25,691 nt of DNA from Gammaproteobacteria bacterium (GTDB lineage Bacteria > Pseudomonadota > Gammaproteobacteria > Steroidobacterales > Steroidobacteraceae), in NCBI GenBank assembly GCA_003162555.1, contig PMNQ01000171.1, positions 45,630 through 71,320 of the forward strand, read 5' to 3'. A model generated the notes under the pieces. The model saw nothing but the letters and a program-made list of their open reading frames with translations. It did no database searches and was not told the DNA's origin. The position numbers and the translations under genes are program-made. Below are positions 7,796-15,685 of this stretch, piece by piece (the stretch's first letter is position 1; each line of letters begins with the position of its first letter).

Positions 7796-8359
7796 CTAGA
7801 CTTTCAGCCAGCCACGAAACGCGCGGCCGCTGTAATAAGAGGGTGCGCTGTTGTGATACACGAACACACGGCCGAATCGGCGATCGGCAAAAATGGCGCC
7901 CCCGAGTTTTCTGATTTCGGCCGGCGCTTTCAGCCAGCTCGAGGTCTTTGTATCGAAGGCTCCGAGTCCCTGCAACTCCCGATACTGTTCCTCCGTCAGC
8001 AGCTCGATGCCCATCGCGGTCGCCATATCCACGGCGCTGTTCTTGGGCGGAAACGACTTGCGGCTTTCGAGTCCTTCGCGGTCGTAGCAAAGACTCCTGC
8101 GGCCCTCGGGGCTTTCCGCCGCGCAATCGAAAAAGGTGTATGCGCCCGTCTTCTTGTCCACAGCGACGACATCGGGCTCACCGCCTGTCCGTTCCATTTC
8201 GTGCAGTGACCACAGCTTGTCGGCGTTGGCCTCCAGCCTGGACTGCACACTCATCCAGTCCAGGCCCTCATGGCGGACTTTGTGCTTTTCAAAACGGGTT
8301 TTCAAAGTCTTGAGCAACGCTTGCCGTTGGCCGGCATTGATGGTTTTTGCTTTTGCCAT
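7796..8359 (-). CDS. DUF4256 family protein
   Basis: A 187-residue cytoplasmic protein whose whole length matches what I recall of DUF4256. It has an N-terminal basic helix (LLKTLKTRFEKHKVRH), WMSVQSRLEANADKLWSLHEMERTGGEPDVV, the central FFDCAAESPEGRRSLCYDREGLESRK and the C-terminal FADRRFGRVFVYHNSAPSYYSGRAFRGWLKV. No enzymatic motif is recognised. It sits in the minus-strand run of small genes. Confidence 0.88.
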   Translation of the reverse strand: MAKAKTINAGQRQALLKTLKTRFEKHKVRHEGLDWMSVQSRLEANADKLWSLHEMERTGGEPDVVAVDKKTGAYTFFDCAAESPEGRRSLCYDREGLESRKSFPPKNSAVDMATAMGIELLTEEQYRELQGLGAFDTKTSSWLKAPAEIRKLGGAIFADRRFGRVFVYHNSAPSYYSGRAFRGWLKV

Positions 8360-8407
8360 GTCCGCTCTTGCCTTCCTGCTGTGTAGCAGTTGCCCGCCGT
8401 CCGCAAA

Positions 8408-8854
8408 TTATCCGGGAATCTCGGGTTCCACGAGTTTCGCCAATTGCGCCAGGGACTCCTGCCATCCCAGGTAGCACATCTCGAGCGGAATGACGGCAGG
8501 CAATCCGGCCTGAACGATATTCACTTCGGTCCCGCAAGAGACACGCTGCAGCGATACCGTCACCTGTATTTCTCCGGGCATGTTGGGGTTGTCGAACCGG
8601 TCCGTGTAGCGAATGGTGGCGCCTGGCACCAACTCGAGATATTCGCCGCCGAATGAATGGCTCTGGCCCGACGAGAAATTGCCAAACGACATCCTGAACG
8701 TGCCACCGACCCTGGCCTCCAGGTGATCAACCTTGCAGGTAAAACCGTACGGTGGCAGCCATTTGGCTACGGCGTCGGCTTCGAGAAAGGCCCGATACAC
8801 ACGCTCCGGGGCCGCGCGCAACACACGGTGCAGGCGGACGGTACCAGTCGACAT
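8408..8854 (-). CDS. SRPBCC family protein (AHSA1-like)
   Basis: A 148-residue START/Bet v1-like domain of the activator-of-Hsp90 homologue type. It begins with TVRLHRVLRAAPERVYRAFLEADAVAKWLPP, the hallmark of this family, and ends with a long helix (EMCYLGWQESLAQLAKLVEPEIPG). Such proteins bind hydrophobic ligands in a deep cavity; the ligand here is unknown. The ATG at 8854 sits at the family's usual start. Confidence 0.88.
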   Translation of the reverse strand: MSTGTVRLHRVLRAAPERVYRAFLEADAVAKWLPPYGFTCKVDHLEARVGGTFRMSFGNFSSGQSHSFGGEYLELVPGATIRYTDRFDNPNMPGEIQVTVSLQRVSCGTEVNIVQAGLPAVIPLEMCYLGWQESLAQLAKLVEPEIPG

Positions 8855-8932
8855 TATTTGCTCTCCCGCTATGTATCTACAGAATCCCGGTGTGCGCCCG
8901 GGTTGCTCAGGATCCGCAGGATTGTCCCATTC

Positions 8933-9376
8933 CTACCTGGCTGCGGCAATGCCGCGCTCCCAGGGCTCAACCCCTCCCGCGCGCCGCCGCATGAGTGGGT
9001 GGCACTGGGGCCGGCGAATCGTTCGCCACTGCCGATAAAGCCTGGGGCTCCGCATCGACAGCTTCCGCAGCAGGCGATCCCATTCGAACTCGATCTGGCC
9101 ATCGGACACAGGGATGAGGATATCCGTGCGCCCGCTGCCGATCTTTGTGGCGTCGAAAGAGTAGCCGCGCGCGCTGGCTTCCAGATGGACCGCAGCAAGA
9201 TAGGTCGAGATTGCCGCGCGCGGCGTCGGATGCGCCCTGAACCGCTCGAGCTGCGGATGATGCCGATAGCCCTTTGTCATTCCCCTTAGCACTGCGCGCG
9301 CCAACAACGCTTCCCGCCACAAGGCAACCAGGCCCTGTGAGTCGAGGTAACGCGGATGGATGGACCAGAGTCTCAC
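8933..9376 (-). CDS. Pyrimidine dimer DNA glycosylase family protein
   Basis: A 147-residue protein matching the T4 endonuclease V-like family, which removes UV-induced pyrimidine dimers. The diagnostic start MRLWSIHPRYLDSQGLVALWREALLARAVLRG is complete, followed by KGYRHHPQLERF and the EASARGYSFDATKIG and IEFEWDRLLRKL blocks. The start is a GTG that overlaps the stop of the upstream GFA gene as GTGA, so the two are translationally coupled. Many bacterial members are annotated only by similarity, so activity is inferred. Confidence 0.85.
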   Translation of the reverse strand: MRLWSIHPRYLDSQGLVALWREALLARAVLRGMTKGYRHHPQLERFRAHPTPRAAISTYLAAVHLEASARGYSFDATKIGSGRTDILIPVSDGQIEFEWDRLLRKLSMRSPRLYRQWRTIRRPQCHPLMRRRAGGVEPWERGIAAAR

Positions 9377-9798
9377 TGGGAAATATATTCAACCTGCGCT
9401 ATCCAGTTGCGCTTGCGTCGTTCAAGACGAGGCCCATCGCCCTCTCCCTCGAAGCTGGCTGGAACGCGCCGCAGCAGCGAGCCGTCAACTGCTTCAAACG
9501 TATTGACGTTCACCACCGCATACAGATGCCCATCGATGAGCGATGTCACGACCGGCACCGCGCCGCACCGCGCGCACACGTGAAACTCCGCTGTCCGGGT
9601 GCCAAACGCATATCTGGACACCAGCGCCGCATCGTTGACCCGCACTACGAGCGCACCGCCCGGACTGGAAGTCCACACACCGCCGTGTTTGACACAAAAT
9701 GAACAGGAGCAGACACGGGCCGGAATGTTTTCCGGATCGGGCTCCCAAGTCAGGGAGAAGGCCATATTTCCGCAGTGGCACTTGCCGTTGATCAACAT
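9373..9798 (-). CDS. GFA family zinc protein
   Basis: A 141-residue GFA/CENP-V-fold protein with zinc-binding cysteines C7-H-C9, C30-S-C32 and C35, and the second pair in FHVCARCGAVPV. The ATG at 9796-9798 places the first cysteine pair at residues 7-9, as in typical members; the longer open frame upstream is not similar. It overlaps the glycosylase gene by 4 bp. Substrate unknown. Confidence 0.85.
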   Translation of the reverse strand: MLINGKCHCGNMAFSLTWEPDPENIPARVCSCSFCVKHGGVWTSSPGGALVVRVNDAALVSRYAFGTRTAEFHVCARCGAVPVVTSLIDGHLYAVVNVNTFEAVDGSLLRRVPASFEGEGDGPRLERRKRNWIAQVEYISQ

Positions 9799-9815
9799 AC
9801 GGATTGCCGATGTCC

Positions 9816-10262
9816 TTAAGGCAACTGGCGCTTGAGCGCCAGCAGCAACACGCCCGCAGTGACCAGCCCGATGCCGAGCCAATCCCGTCCGCTCGGCCGT
9901 TCGCCCAGGAATACAAACGCGAAAACAGCGACGAGCACCAGGCTGAATTTATCCACCGGCGCCACCTTGGAAGCATCGCCTATCTGCAGCGCCCGGAAAT
10001 AGCACACCCAGGAGGCGCCGGTAGCCAGCGCCGACAATCCGAGGAACGTGATGGTCTTCCCGGACAGCGCCCGCGGATCACTCCACTTGCCCGCCCAGCA
10101 AACGAACGCCGCCAGCACAACGACGATGAACATCGCCCTGATCAGCGTTGCGAAATCCGAATCGACGCCTTGAATGCCGACCTTGGCCAGGATCGCGGTG
10201 AGCGCGGCGAAGCAGGCTGACAGCAGCGCCCAGAAAAACCAACTTTGCGTGGATGCAAGCAT
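9816..10262 (-). CDS. EamA/DMT family small transporter
   Basis: A 148-residue protein holding one EamA unit of about five helices: WFFWALLSACFAALTAILAKVGI, TLIRAMFIVVVLAAFVCW, ITFLGLSALATGASWVCYFRALQIG, and KFSLVLVAVFAFVFLGERPSGRDWLGIGLVTAGVLLLAL. The short size is normal for the half-length DMT proteins, which work as dimers. The exported or imported molecule cannot be told from sequence. The VOC gene ends 5 bp before its start, so the pair is co-transcribed. Confidence 0.9.
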   Translation of the reverse strand: MLASTQSWFFWALLSACFAALTAILAKVGIQGVDSDFATLIRAMFIVVVLAAFVCWAGKWSDPRALSGKTITFLGLSALATGASWVCYFRALQIGDASKVAPVDKFSLVLVAVFAFVFLGERPSGRDWLGIGLVTAGVLLLALKRQLP

Positions 10263-10267
10263 GGTGG

Positions 10268-10651
10268 CTACGACAGCGCACTGACCATGACGTAGTAGCC
10301 ATCAGGATCACGCAGCGCGAACTCACTCGTTCCGGTGCTCGGATTCATATGAGGCTCCTCGGCGAGTCTTGTCGCCAGGGCGCGGGCGCGACGCAGAGCG
10401 TCATCAAAATCATCAACGCGGAAGAACAGCAACAGTCCATTGCCGGGCTCTGCGTTGTCGGGGCTTCTCAAAGTCGGATGATCGTGCGCGCCCCACTGAT
10501 GAAGACACAGCAATACCGTGCCATCCGCATCCAGGATTTGTCCGAAGTAGTCATGCGCAGGAGACGTTTCCGCCTGACCGAACAGCCGTTGATACCATTT
10601 GAAGCTGCGCGCAACATCGGCAACGCCAATGATTGTCCAGATGCGCTTCAT
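10268..10651 (-). CDS. VOC family (glyoxalase/bleomycin-resistance fold) protein
   Basis: A 127-residue vicinal-oxygen-chelate domain with paired beta-alpha-beta-beta-beta units: IIGVADVARSFKWYQRLFGQ at the start, FFRVDDFDDALRRARAL in the second half and the terminal FALRDPDGYYVMVSAL, which carries the usual D-P-D-G-Y turn. Members include lyases, dioxygenases and drug-binding proteins; no specific one is indicated. It is translated 5 bp ahead of the EamA gene, so it could act with it. Confidence 0.88.
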   Translation of the reverse strand: MKRIWTIIGVADVARSFKWYQRLFGQAETSPAHDYFGQILDADGTVLLCLHQWGAHDHPTLRSPDNAEPGNGLLLFFRVDDFDDALRRARALATRLAEEPHMNPSTGTSEFALRDPDGYYVMVSALS

Positions 10652-10676
10652 CGGCTACCCGTTGCGCAGATTCCCG

Positions 10677-11513
10677 CTATTGCTGGGTGGGCATTGAAGA
10701 GTGGAGCACATCCCAGGTCTGCAGCGGCTGGATATCATCCGGAGATCGCCGCTGCGCGGCGTTTGTCGACTGCTCCATTGTCATGTCCAGGTCGAGAATA
10801 ACCTCGACAAGATGATCTTCCAGGCGTGTCGCATCGGGCTTTGGGGCCTTCGCCAGCGCTTTGTGCCACGCCTTCTCCACCACCTGCTGGATATTCACCA
10901 GCGGCATCCCTATGCGCGATGAAACAGTCGGCTCGGTCATGGTTACGCGCGTTGCGGCCCGCACGAACAGCTGGCCGTTTGCCGGATTGAATTCAAGTCT
11001 TGCATGAGCGCCGGCTGGTATCTGAAAGGCATCGGCGGGCAACGATTCACGCAACAACCGGCTGGTCAGTCCGCGCATCGTGCACACGAAGCCCAGCGAA
11101 TAGTCGGACACATGCTTCTCCGGGTCGATTCCGGCGGTCCGGCATTGGCTGCCAGCATTGGCATAGTCCTGGGCGGTGCCCTCGCCGAGTCCGACCTTGG
11201 CAGCGTAATCCAGTTGCGCGGCCTGCCCGCCCATATCCGCGGCGTGCGCAAAGAATTTGGTCGCCATCGCGGAGTTCCGTTCTACGCACAGACCTTCGTC
11301 GAGCATCCGTCCGGCAATGAACACGCTCTGACCGACGTTCAAGTCGATGTCGCGCTTGACCAGCTTGACGGCATCGGCGCATTCGCCGTGCTCAACCGCC
11401 AGTGCCACCGGATTCTGGGAGAGCGGCGATTCGGTCGCCATCACTGCGCCATTTGCGCCCAGCGTGATTGCGCCCAGCGCCAGAACCACGTGCTTGCTGG
11501 AGTACGTCTGCAT
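10677..11513 (-). CDS. Exported protein with Sel1-like repeat region, function unknown
   Basis: A 278-residue protein with an N-terminal signal peptide (HVVLALGAITLGANGAVMA). Residues 40-125 look like two or three Sel1/TPR-type helical repeats (GRMLDEGLC..NSAMATKFFAHAADMGGQAAQLDYAAKVGLGEG), which mediate protein contacts. The C-terminal half (LEFNPANGQLFVRAATRVTMTEP...) may form a beta domain and then charged helices. Cysteines in pairs suggest disulfides in the periplasm. I do not recognise a named family. Confidence 0.7.
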   Translation of the reverse strand: MQTYSSKHVVLALGAITLGANGAVMATESPLSQNPVALAVEHGECADAVKLVKRDIDLNVGQSVFIAGRMLDEGLCVERNSAMATKFFAHAADMGGQAAQLDYAAKVGLGEGTAQDYANAGSQCRTAGIDPEKHVSDYSLGFVCTMRGLTSRLLRESLPADAFQIPAGAHARLEFNPANGQLFVRAATRVTMTEPTVSSRIGMPLVNIQQVVEKAWHKALAKAPKPDATRLEDHLVEVILDLDMTMEQSTNAAQRRSPDDIQPLQTWDVLHSSMPTQQ

Positions 11514-11602
11514 GGTGTGTCCTCAGGAAATACTCGCGAATCTGCCCGCAACATGCATGCCTGTCAAGCCGCCGCGAGCAAGCTCCCGTGACTGGGCGCC
11601 AT

Positions 11603-12007
11603 CTAGGCACCCTTGTTCTTGTCGTTCCACATCATCGGTTCCCACAGCTCGACCTTGTTTCCCTCTGGATCCATGATCCACGCGAATTTGCCGTTCTCGT
11701 GCGACTCCGGTCCGTTGACGACTTCCACACCCGCGGCGCGCAGTTGCGCGAGCATTTCCACGAGGTTATCAACGCGGTAATTGATCATGAAAGTTGATTC
11801 GCTCGGACTGAACCACTTGCTGTCCTTCGAAGCGAGATGCCAGACCGTGAGACCCCGGTCCTCGGCCTTGTCATCCGGCCATCTGAGCACAGCGCCGCCA
11901 AAGTCTTCCAGCGGCATGCCCAGGTGCTGCTGGTACCACGCAGCCAATGCAGGGCCATCGCCCTTGCTCTTGAGGAAGACGCCGCCAATCCCGGTGATCC
12001 TGGCCAT
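11603..12007 (-). CDS. VOC family protein
   Basis: A 134-residue glyoxalase-fold protein. The start ITGIGGVFLKSKGDGPALAAWYQQHLGMPLEDFGG and the end KFAWIMDPEGNKVELWEP (with a Glu that is a usual metal ligand) are characteristic. The ATG at 12005-12007 follows a good ribosome-binding site (GGAGGCA), so the longer open frame upstream is rejected. It lies downstream of a possible attC relic. Substrate unknown. Confidence 0.88.
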   Translation of the reverse strand: MARITGIGGVFLKSKGDGPALAAWYQQHLGMPLEDFGGAVLRWPDDKAEDRGLTVWHLASKDSKWFSPSESTFMINYRVDNLVEMLAQLRAAGVEVVNGPESHENGKFAWIMDPEGNKVELWEPMMWNDKNKGA

Positions 12008-12026
12008 CGTTGCCTCCTGGGTGTCG

Positions 12027-12098
12027 TCTACCGTGTTAGTTGAGCGCCGGCGACTACCGATAGCAGCACAATCGTGCTTGCAACGATCAGGTAGCACA
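12027..12098 (-). repeat. Possible relic of an attC recombination site
   Basis: The stretch from GTCTACC to GGTAGCAC, just after the GNAT stop, aligns with the family A attC arms found at 18-25 kb. On the left are GTCTA.C, a 7-nt spacer, TTGAGCG and CCGG; on the right is CTTGCAACG, then GTAGCAC. The two arms partly pair with each other. Many positions differ, so chance cannot be excluded. Confidence 0.25.
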
Positions 12099-12593
12099 TG
12101 GGATCTCCGCCGTTTGCAGCGAAACCTGCTTGCTGCGGTTTGCCACCCACTGAGTCGCCTGCTCCTTGAAGCCGAACCTTTCATGAAATAATCGTGATGG
12201 CTCGTTAGCGGGGACAATATTGTATTCGCACGTCACAAGCAGGATGTCGTGTTGCCGTGCCCAGGCGAAGAGATCTCTATATAAAAGAGAACCCAAGCCG
12301 CGACCTCGCGCAGCGCTTGAGATCACGACACGGTCCACGTACACGAAACTGGGATACCTTCGATTGAACCATGCAAAATTGTCGTTCTCGTAGGCAGCGC
12401 CGCTTCTCATCGCCAGAAGGAACCCGGATACCTCACCGTCTATGCACGCAACGCGGTGATAGCACGACATTCCGTCGAGGAAGATTAGTCGCTCCGCATC
12501 CAATGGGCTCGTGTGCGCCACATCAGCCAGGTTGAGCGCGAGGATAACTCCATGGTCGCCCTGAACCGCATCTCGAATCGAGACGGTGCTCAT
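12087..12593 (-). CDS. GNAT family N-acetyltransferase
   Basis: A 168-residue acetyltransferase with a clear CoA-binding motif A, YVDRVVISSAARGRGLGSLLYRDLFAWARQ, and the later CEYNIVPANEPSRLFHERFGFKE block typical of motif B and the C-terminal strand. The ATG at 12591-12593 leads directly into the first strand (VSIRDAVQGDHGVILALN). The stop falls at the edge of a possible attC relic. The family resembles the predicted acetyltransferases that acetylate amino groups of small molecules; substrate unknown. Confidence 0.88.
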   Translation of the reverse strand: MSTVSIRDAVQGDHGVILALNLADVAHTSPLDAERLIFLDGMSCYHRVACIDGEVSGFLLAMRSGAAYENDNFAWFNRRYPSFVYVDRVVISSAARGRGLGSLLYRDLFAWARQHDILLVTCEYNIVPANEPSRLFHERFGFKEQATQWVANRSKQVSLQTAEIPCAT

Positions 12594-12606
12594 GCGGAAC
12601 CAGTAC

Positions 12607-13014
12607 TCATCGTGTCTTGCCAGGCGGCCATGCGTCGTGCTGTGGGAGTGTGTCCGTGATCTCGAACCAGGCGGCTTTGGAGCCTGCAAAGATGTGTTCA
12701 GCGGGCCGCACGCCCGGGTCGGTATCAAGTGATCCCAATGTTATTTCACGCAACAGTCCGCGCGCGGGAACGCCGAGACTGGAACCGCAGATTCGGCAAG
12801 AAGCCCAGCCAATACCAGGGGACGTTTCATAAATGTTCAGAAGATCGCCGCCTGACAGCCAGCGAAAGTGCTCGGGGCGAACCTTCGCGTAAGTGGAAAA
12901 TGCTGCTCCGTGGAATCGCCGGCACATTGAGCAATGACAGTTGTTCACGTCGGTAAGTGGACCATCCACTTCGTAACGCATCGCACCGCAAAGACAACCG
13001 CCCTGAATCTTCAT
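12607..13014 (-). CDS. GFA family zinc protein
   Basis: A 135-residue GFA-fold protein. Cysteines are in the family pattern: GGCLCG near the start, NNCHCSMCRRFHGAAFSTYA, and SCRICGS. The ATG at 13012-13014 overlaps the stop of the Excalibur gene as ATGA, which settles the start and shows translational coupling. It is the third GFA protein in the block. Substrate unknown. Confidence 0.88.
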   Translation of the reverse strand: MKIQGGCLCGAMRYEVDGPLTDVNNCHCSMCRRFHGAAFSTYAKVRPEHFRWLSGGDLLNIYETSPGIGWASCRICGSSLGVPARGLLREITLGSLDTDPGVRPAEHIFAGSKAAWFEITDTLPQHDAWPPGKTR

Positions 13015-13298
13015 CGGGTACCACACCATTGTTTTTCACAGGGCACGCCATCGTGATTGCCGTCCATCTTCACGTCTGGGCAGTTCTGAAGGAAGTAGGT
13101 CGCCTCCGCGCAGGAGGTCATCTGGGAGCAATACACTCGACCATCGCACTTGAACGATGTGGCATTGCGGTCAGCGGCGGCGGCAAATAGCGGCGCGAGT
13201 TCAGAGGCACTGGTCGTTGCCTCTGGGTGCGGCGAATCCATGCGCTGCCACGCCCATAAGGCCAACGCAACGAAGATGACTGGCAGAATCCTGCGCAT
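13011..13298 (-). CDS. Excalibur calcium-binding domain protein
   Basis: A 95-residue exported or membrane-anchored protein. Residues 4-18 form a signal anchor (ILPVIFVALALWAW). The C-terminal half carries a full Excalibur domain: FKCDGRVYCSQMTSCAEA..FLQNCPDVKMDGNHDGVPCEKQWC, with six cysteines and the DGNHDGVPCE calcium-binding loop. Such domains occur alone in periplasmic proteins or beside nucleases; no nuclease domain is present here. A 35-residue gene ends 8 bp before it. Confidence 0.9.
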   Translation of the reverse strand: MRRILPVIFVALALWAWQRMDSPHPEATTSASELAPLFAAAADRNATSFKCDGRVYCSQMTSCAEATYFLQNCPDVKMDGNHDGVPCEKQWCGTR

Positions 13299-13306
13299 GA
13301 CGGCAG

Positions 13307-13414
13307 TCAGGAGAGCGGTATTCCCAGCTGCCGCGCCTGGGCGGCAAGATCACCCCCATTGAACGCGTCTGGGTTTGCTCTGACGATCGCTTTGTATTCT
13401 TCTTCTATCGACAT
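13307..13414 (-). CDS. Very small protein, 35 residues
   Basis: A short frame from ATG 13412-13414, reading MSIEEEYKAIVRANPDAFN then GGDLAAQARQLGIPLS. It is preceded by a strong ribosome-binding site (GGGGAGG, 6 nt before the ATG) and ends 8 bp before the Excalibur gene. The sequence is acidic-basic and probably helical, with no signal peptide. The good initiation signal and tight spacing make it a believable gene; no family is recognised. Confidence 0.6.
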   Translation of the reverse strand: MSIEEEYKAIVRANPDAFNGGDLAAQARQLGIPLS

Positions 13415-13441
13415 TCATACCTCCCCAAACGTGGAGACGCG

Positions 13442-13867
13442 TCAGACATCATTGTAGGCAATATAAAAGACCGCCAGGCCGAGCACCAAACACATCGGCG
13501 CAAAGGCGAGCGTGTCGAGGCGGGAAAATCGGGTTCCGCGGATTCGCTTGAAGAAGCCCACCAGGTGAAAATCACCGACGGCTCTGGCGAAGAAGGTGAC
13601 GCTTAGCCCGAATGCCAGTATTCGAAAGATGCCGTCAAATTCACCGGCCCTGAATATTCCTCCGGCAATGGCCACCACCGTGGCGGCGAACAGCAGTGCT
13701 GCGGCCACTGCCAAGGTTTGAGTTCTGGATGGCACAAAGGCTCGCTGACCGTTGATCTCGGGAACCGCAGCAGATTTTCCGGTTCGCCCGCCCAACGCCC
13801 AATAGACATGCAACAACCCCAGAGCTGCCACGACCGAAACGACAACTCGCGCGATGACTGTGACCAT
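13442..13867 (-). CDS. DUF3995-like membrane protein
   Basis: A 141-residue protein with four membrane segments (about residues 3-24, 50-70, 77-96 and 118-137). The motif LLHVYWALGG near the start followed by AVPEINGQRAF matches what I recall of DUF3995. The ATG at 13865-13867 is preferred to the TTG 12 bp upstream. Function unknown; it lies between a VOC gene upstream and the 35-residue gene downstream on the same strand. Confidence 0.82.
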   Translation of the reverse strand: MVTVIARVVVSVVAALGLLHVYWALGGRTGKSAAVPEINGQRAFVPSRTQTLAVAAALLFAATVVAIAGGIFRAGEFDGIFRILAFGLSVTFFARAVGDFHLVGFFKRIRGTRFSRLDTLAFAPMCLVLGLAVFYIAYNDV

Positions 13868-13909
13868 GATTTCCAGCAACCAGCTTTGGGTAGCCGCAAC
13901 TCGAAGCTT

Positions 13910-14284
13910 TCAGACCGACTTCTCGAGGGACTCTCCGAACACGATGCGGTGCCCGTCGGGAGTGACGATCGCAAATTCTCTCATCTTCCACGGCGTGTCC
14001 CGCAGCGGGTGCCAGATCTGAACGCCGCGGCCCTTCAACTCGTCAAATAGCCCCTTCGCATCCGTGACGTGAAGGTATGCGAACCACGAATGGTCCTGGT
14101 GCTCCGACATCGGCCTGGCATCGGGGCAGTCCCCGAGGCGCAGCCGGCAAGCGCCACGGCGAAGAAATGACCAACCTTCCACCCGCAGATCTTCAACGAA
14201 GCCAAGCTTCTCGCAGTAGAAAGCACGCGACCTCTCAAGATCGGTTACCGCCAGAACGAACGTGGCTGCGGTTACTTCGGGCAC
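13910..14284 (-). CDS. VOC family protein
   Basis: A 124-residue glyoxalase-fold protein. Clear blocks are FVLAVTDLERSRAFYCEKLGF at the start, HSWFAYLHVTDAKGLFDELKGRGV in the middle and FAIVTPDGHRIVFGES at the end. The start is a GTG at 14282-14284, placing the first strand at the usual position. It resembles bleomycin-resistance-type VOC proteins, but nothing points to a particular ligand. Confidence 0.88.
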   Translation of the reverse strand: MPEVTAATFVLAVTDLERSRAFYCEKLGFVEDLRVEGWSFLRRGACRLRLGDCPDARPMSEHQDHSWFAYLHVTDAKGLFDELKGRGVQIWHPLRDTPWKMREFAIVTPDGHRIVFGESLEKSV

Positions 14285-14323
14285 GGTGGTGTTCCTCGCC
14301 TCATGGATGACCGCAACTGGTAG

Positions 14324-14965
14324 TCACGCGACATTAGGTGCACGCCGTAGTTTTCGCCACTGCAATAGAGGTTCGGCCAACAATAAAGGCACCGCCCAGC
14401 AGAGCCACGCGGCAACCTTGAGTTCCTCGGGAGTTTCCGTGCCCACCGCACGATGGAGTCCAGCTCCGTGAAGCAGGTCCACAAACACCCGGAAGAAGAC
14501 AAAGGCAGAGGCCACAACATAACTTCGAATCATCCACTTCCGGTGCTGGTCAATGTGGCCACGCCGGATTGCCAGGTACCCACAGCCGGTCGTGATCGTC
14601 CAGGCGCAGGCCAGACCCAGTAGACCGCCGGCAAAGACCCACTCCGTACCAATCTCCTGCACAATGAGGTAGGAGGCACCGGTAAGGCTTATGCCAACCG
14701 CCAGGAGATAGGCTTTGCCCAGCCGCCGATGTATTGCAGGTCGGCGGCGCGTCAGACCGAGCCAAAGCTGAATGGGGCCGATCAGAAGAGCGCTAAGTCC
14801 CCCGGCCAGATGCATCCACAGCGCGTATCGCCAGGGCCAAAGGTATTCGTAGTAGGCGGGATCGAACGACAGATACGGGCCGACAAACCGGACTAAATAG
14901 AGCAACGCAGCCAAAGCGACCAATGTCAGCATGAGCGCGAGCGGCCACAAGGATGTGCTACGCAC
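14324..14965 (-). CDS. DUF2306 membrane protein
   Basis: A 213-residue polytopic membrane protein with about six helices. The pattern WMHLAGGLSALLIGPIQLWLGL, then HRRLGKAYLLAV, HIDQHRKWMIRSYV and a C-terminal hydrophobic helix is that of the DUF2306 family, whose conserved histidines and HR.G / H..WM motifs suggest cofactor binding. The start is a GTG at 14963-14965. Function unknown. Confidence 0.85.
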   Translation of the reverse strand: MRSTSLWPLALMLTLVALAALLYLVRFVGPYLSFDPAYYEYLWPWRYALWMHLAGGLSALLIGPIQLWLGLTRRRPAIHRRLGKAYLLAVGISLTGASYLIVQEIGTEWVFAGGLLGLACAWTITTGCGYLAIRRGHIDQHRKWMIRSYVVASAFVFFRVFVDLLHGAGLHRAVGTETPEELKVAAWLCWAVPLLLAEPLLQWRKLRRAPNVA

Positions 14966-14992
14966 GGCGGACGACTGGATCGCTCTGCAAGT

Positions 14993-15445
14993 TCATGGTG
15001 CGGCCCGTTTTTGCAAAGAGAGCGCCAGGGCAACGCATAGGATGAAGAAAATTCCCCAGTTGAGCCAAAAGCCCACATTGCCTGCTGCTCGCTCAACGGG
15101 ATGAAAGTATGCAACACCCCTGCGCGCAAGAAACTCCAGCACAAAAAACAGCAGCACCAGCGGCACAAGCGCGCGATAGCGAACGAGCACAAGAGCTCCC
15201 AAGGCGCTTACAAGTACCTGTGTGACGCCCAAGGCGCCGAAAAGAGCGACGACCGCTTGCGCTCCAGCCAGCGAGTACGCTGTCAACGGGAAACCATCAG
15301 CGGCCGACGCCGCTTGATACCCATTAAAGACCGCTGCGCACCCAGTGACAAATTTGAGCACGAGGACGATACCCAGGATCCAAAGCGCTGCACGTGCACC
15401 CCGGTATTCGAAGTCGGCGACTGACGGCAGGAGACGCGAGAGCAT
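14993..15445 (-). CDS. Four-helix membrane protein, function unknown
   Basis: A 150-residue inner-membrane protein with hydrophobic segments near residues 18-36, 56-77, 80-105 and 122-144, separated by short loops, and a basic C-terminus (LQKRAAP). I do not recognise the family. It is divergent from the small Xre regulator at 15686; regulators of that type often control a neighbouring membrane-protein gene, so the intervening 240 bp may hold a shared control region. That link is inference. Confidence 0.7.
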   Translation of the reverse strand: MLSRLLPSVADFEYRGARAALWILGIVLVLKFVTGCAAVFNGYQAASAADGFPLTAYSLAGAQAVVALFGALGVTQVLVSALGALVLVRYRALVPLVLLFFVLEFLARRGVAYFHPVERAAGNVGFWLNWGIFFILCVALALSLQKRAAP

Positions 15446-15533
15446 GTGGTGACCTCCAGTAGGTCTCGACGGGGTAGGCGAGCCTTACGGTCGAATAACG
15501 AACCCTGTTGATCTGCAGAACAATATATTCTTA

Positions 15534-15563
15534 TTGACAATCGATAAATCCATTCGGCATTAT
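15534..15563 (+). promoter_or_regulatory. Sigma-70-like promoter before the Xre regulator
   Basis: TTGACA at 15534-15539 and CATTAT at 15558-15563 with an 18-bp spacer, in an unusually AT-rich patch (15515-15563) of this GC-rich sequence. It points toward the regulator gene and leaves a leader of about 115 nt. In the 15446-15685 intergenic stretch I see nothing else clear. Confidence 0.5.
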
Positions 15564-15685
15564 GCGTCCTGTCAGCCAATCAGCTGAGGGCGATTCATGC
15601 AACGAAGTGCGGCAGCGAGCCTTGCAGAAAGCCGTGGACATGAACTCAGAGAATGACTTGACGGTGTGAGGTTGCGCTCGTGACC

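Noticed and set aside
8360..8407. GTCCGCTCTTGCC...GTGTAGCAGTTG before the DUF4256 start as an attC right arm.
   Set aside because: Only the first few bases fit, with no matching left arm.
14285..14340. Short TCATGGATGACCGCAA...GTAGTC stretch after the DUF2306 stop as a family B attC relic.
   Set aside because: Matches are short and not in the right order or spacing.
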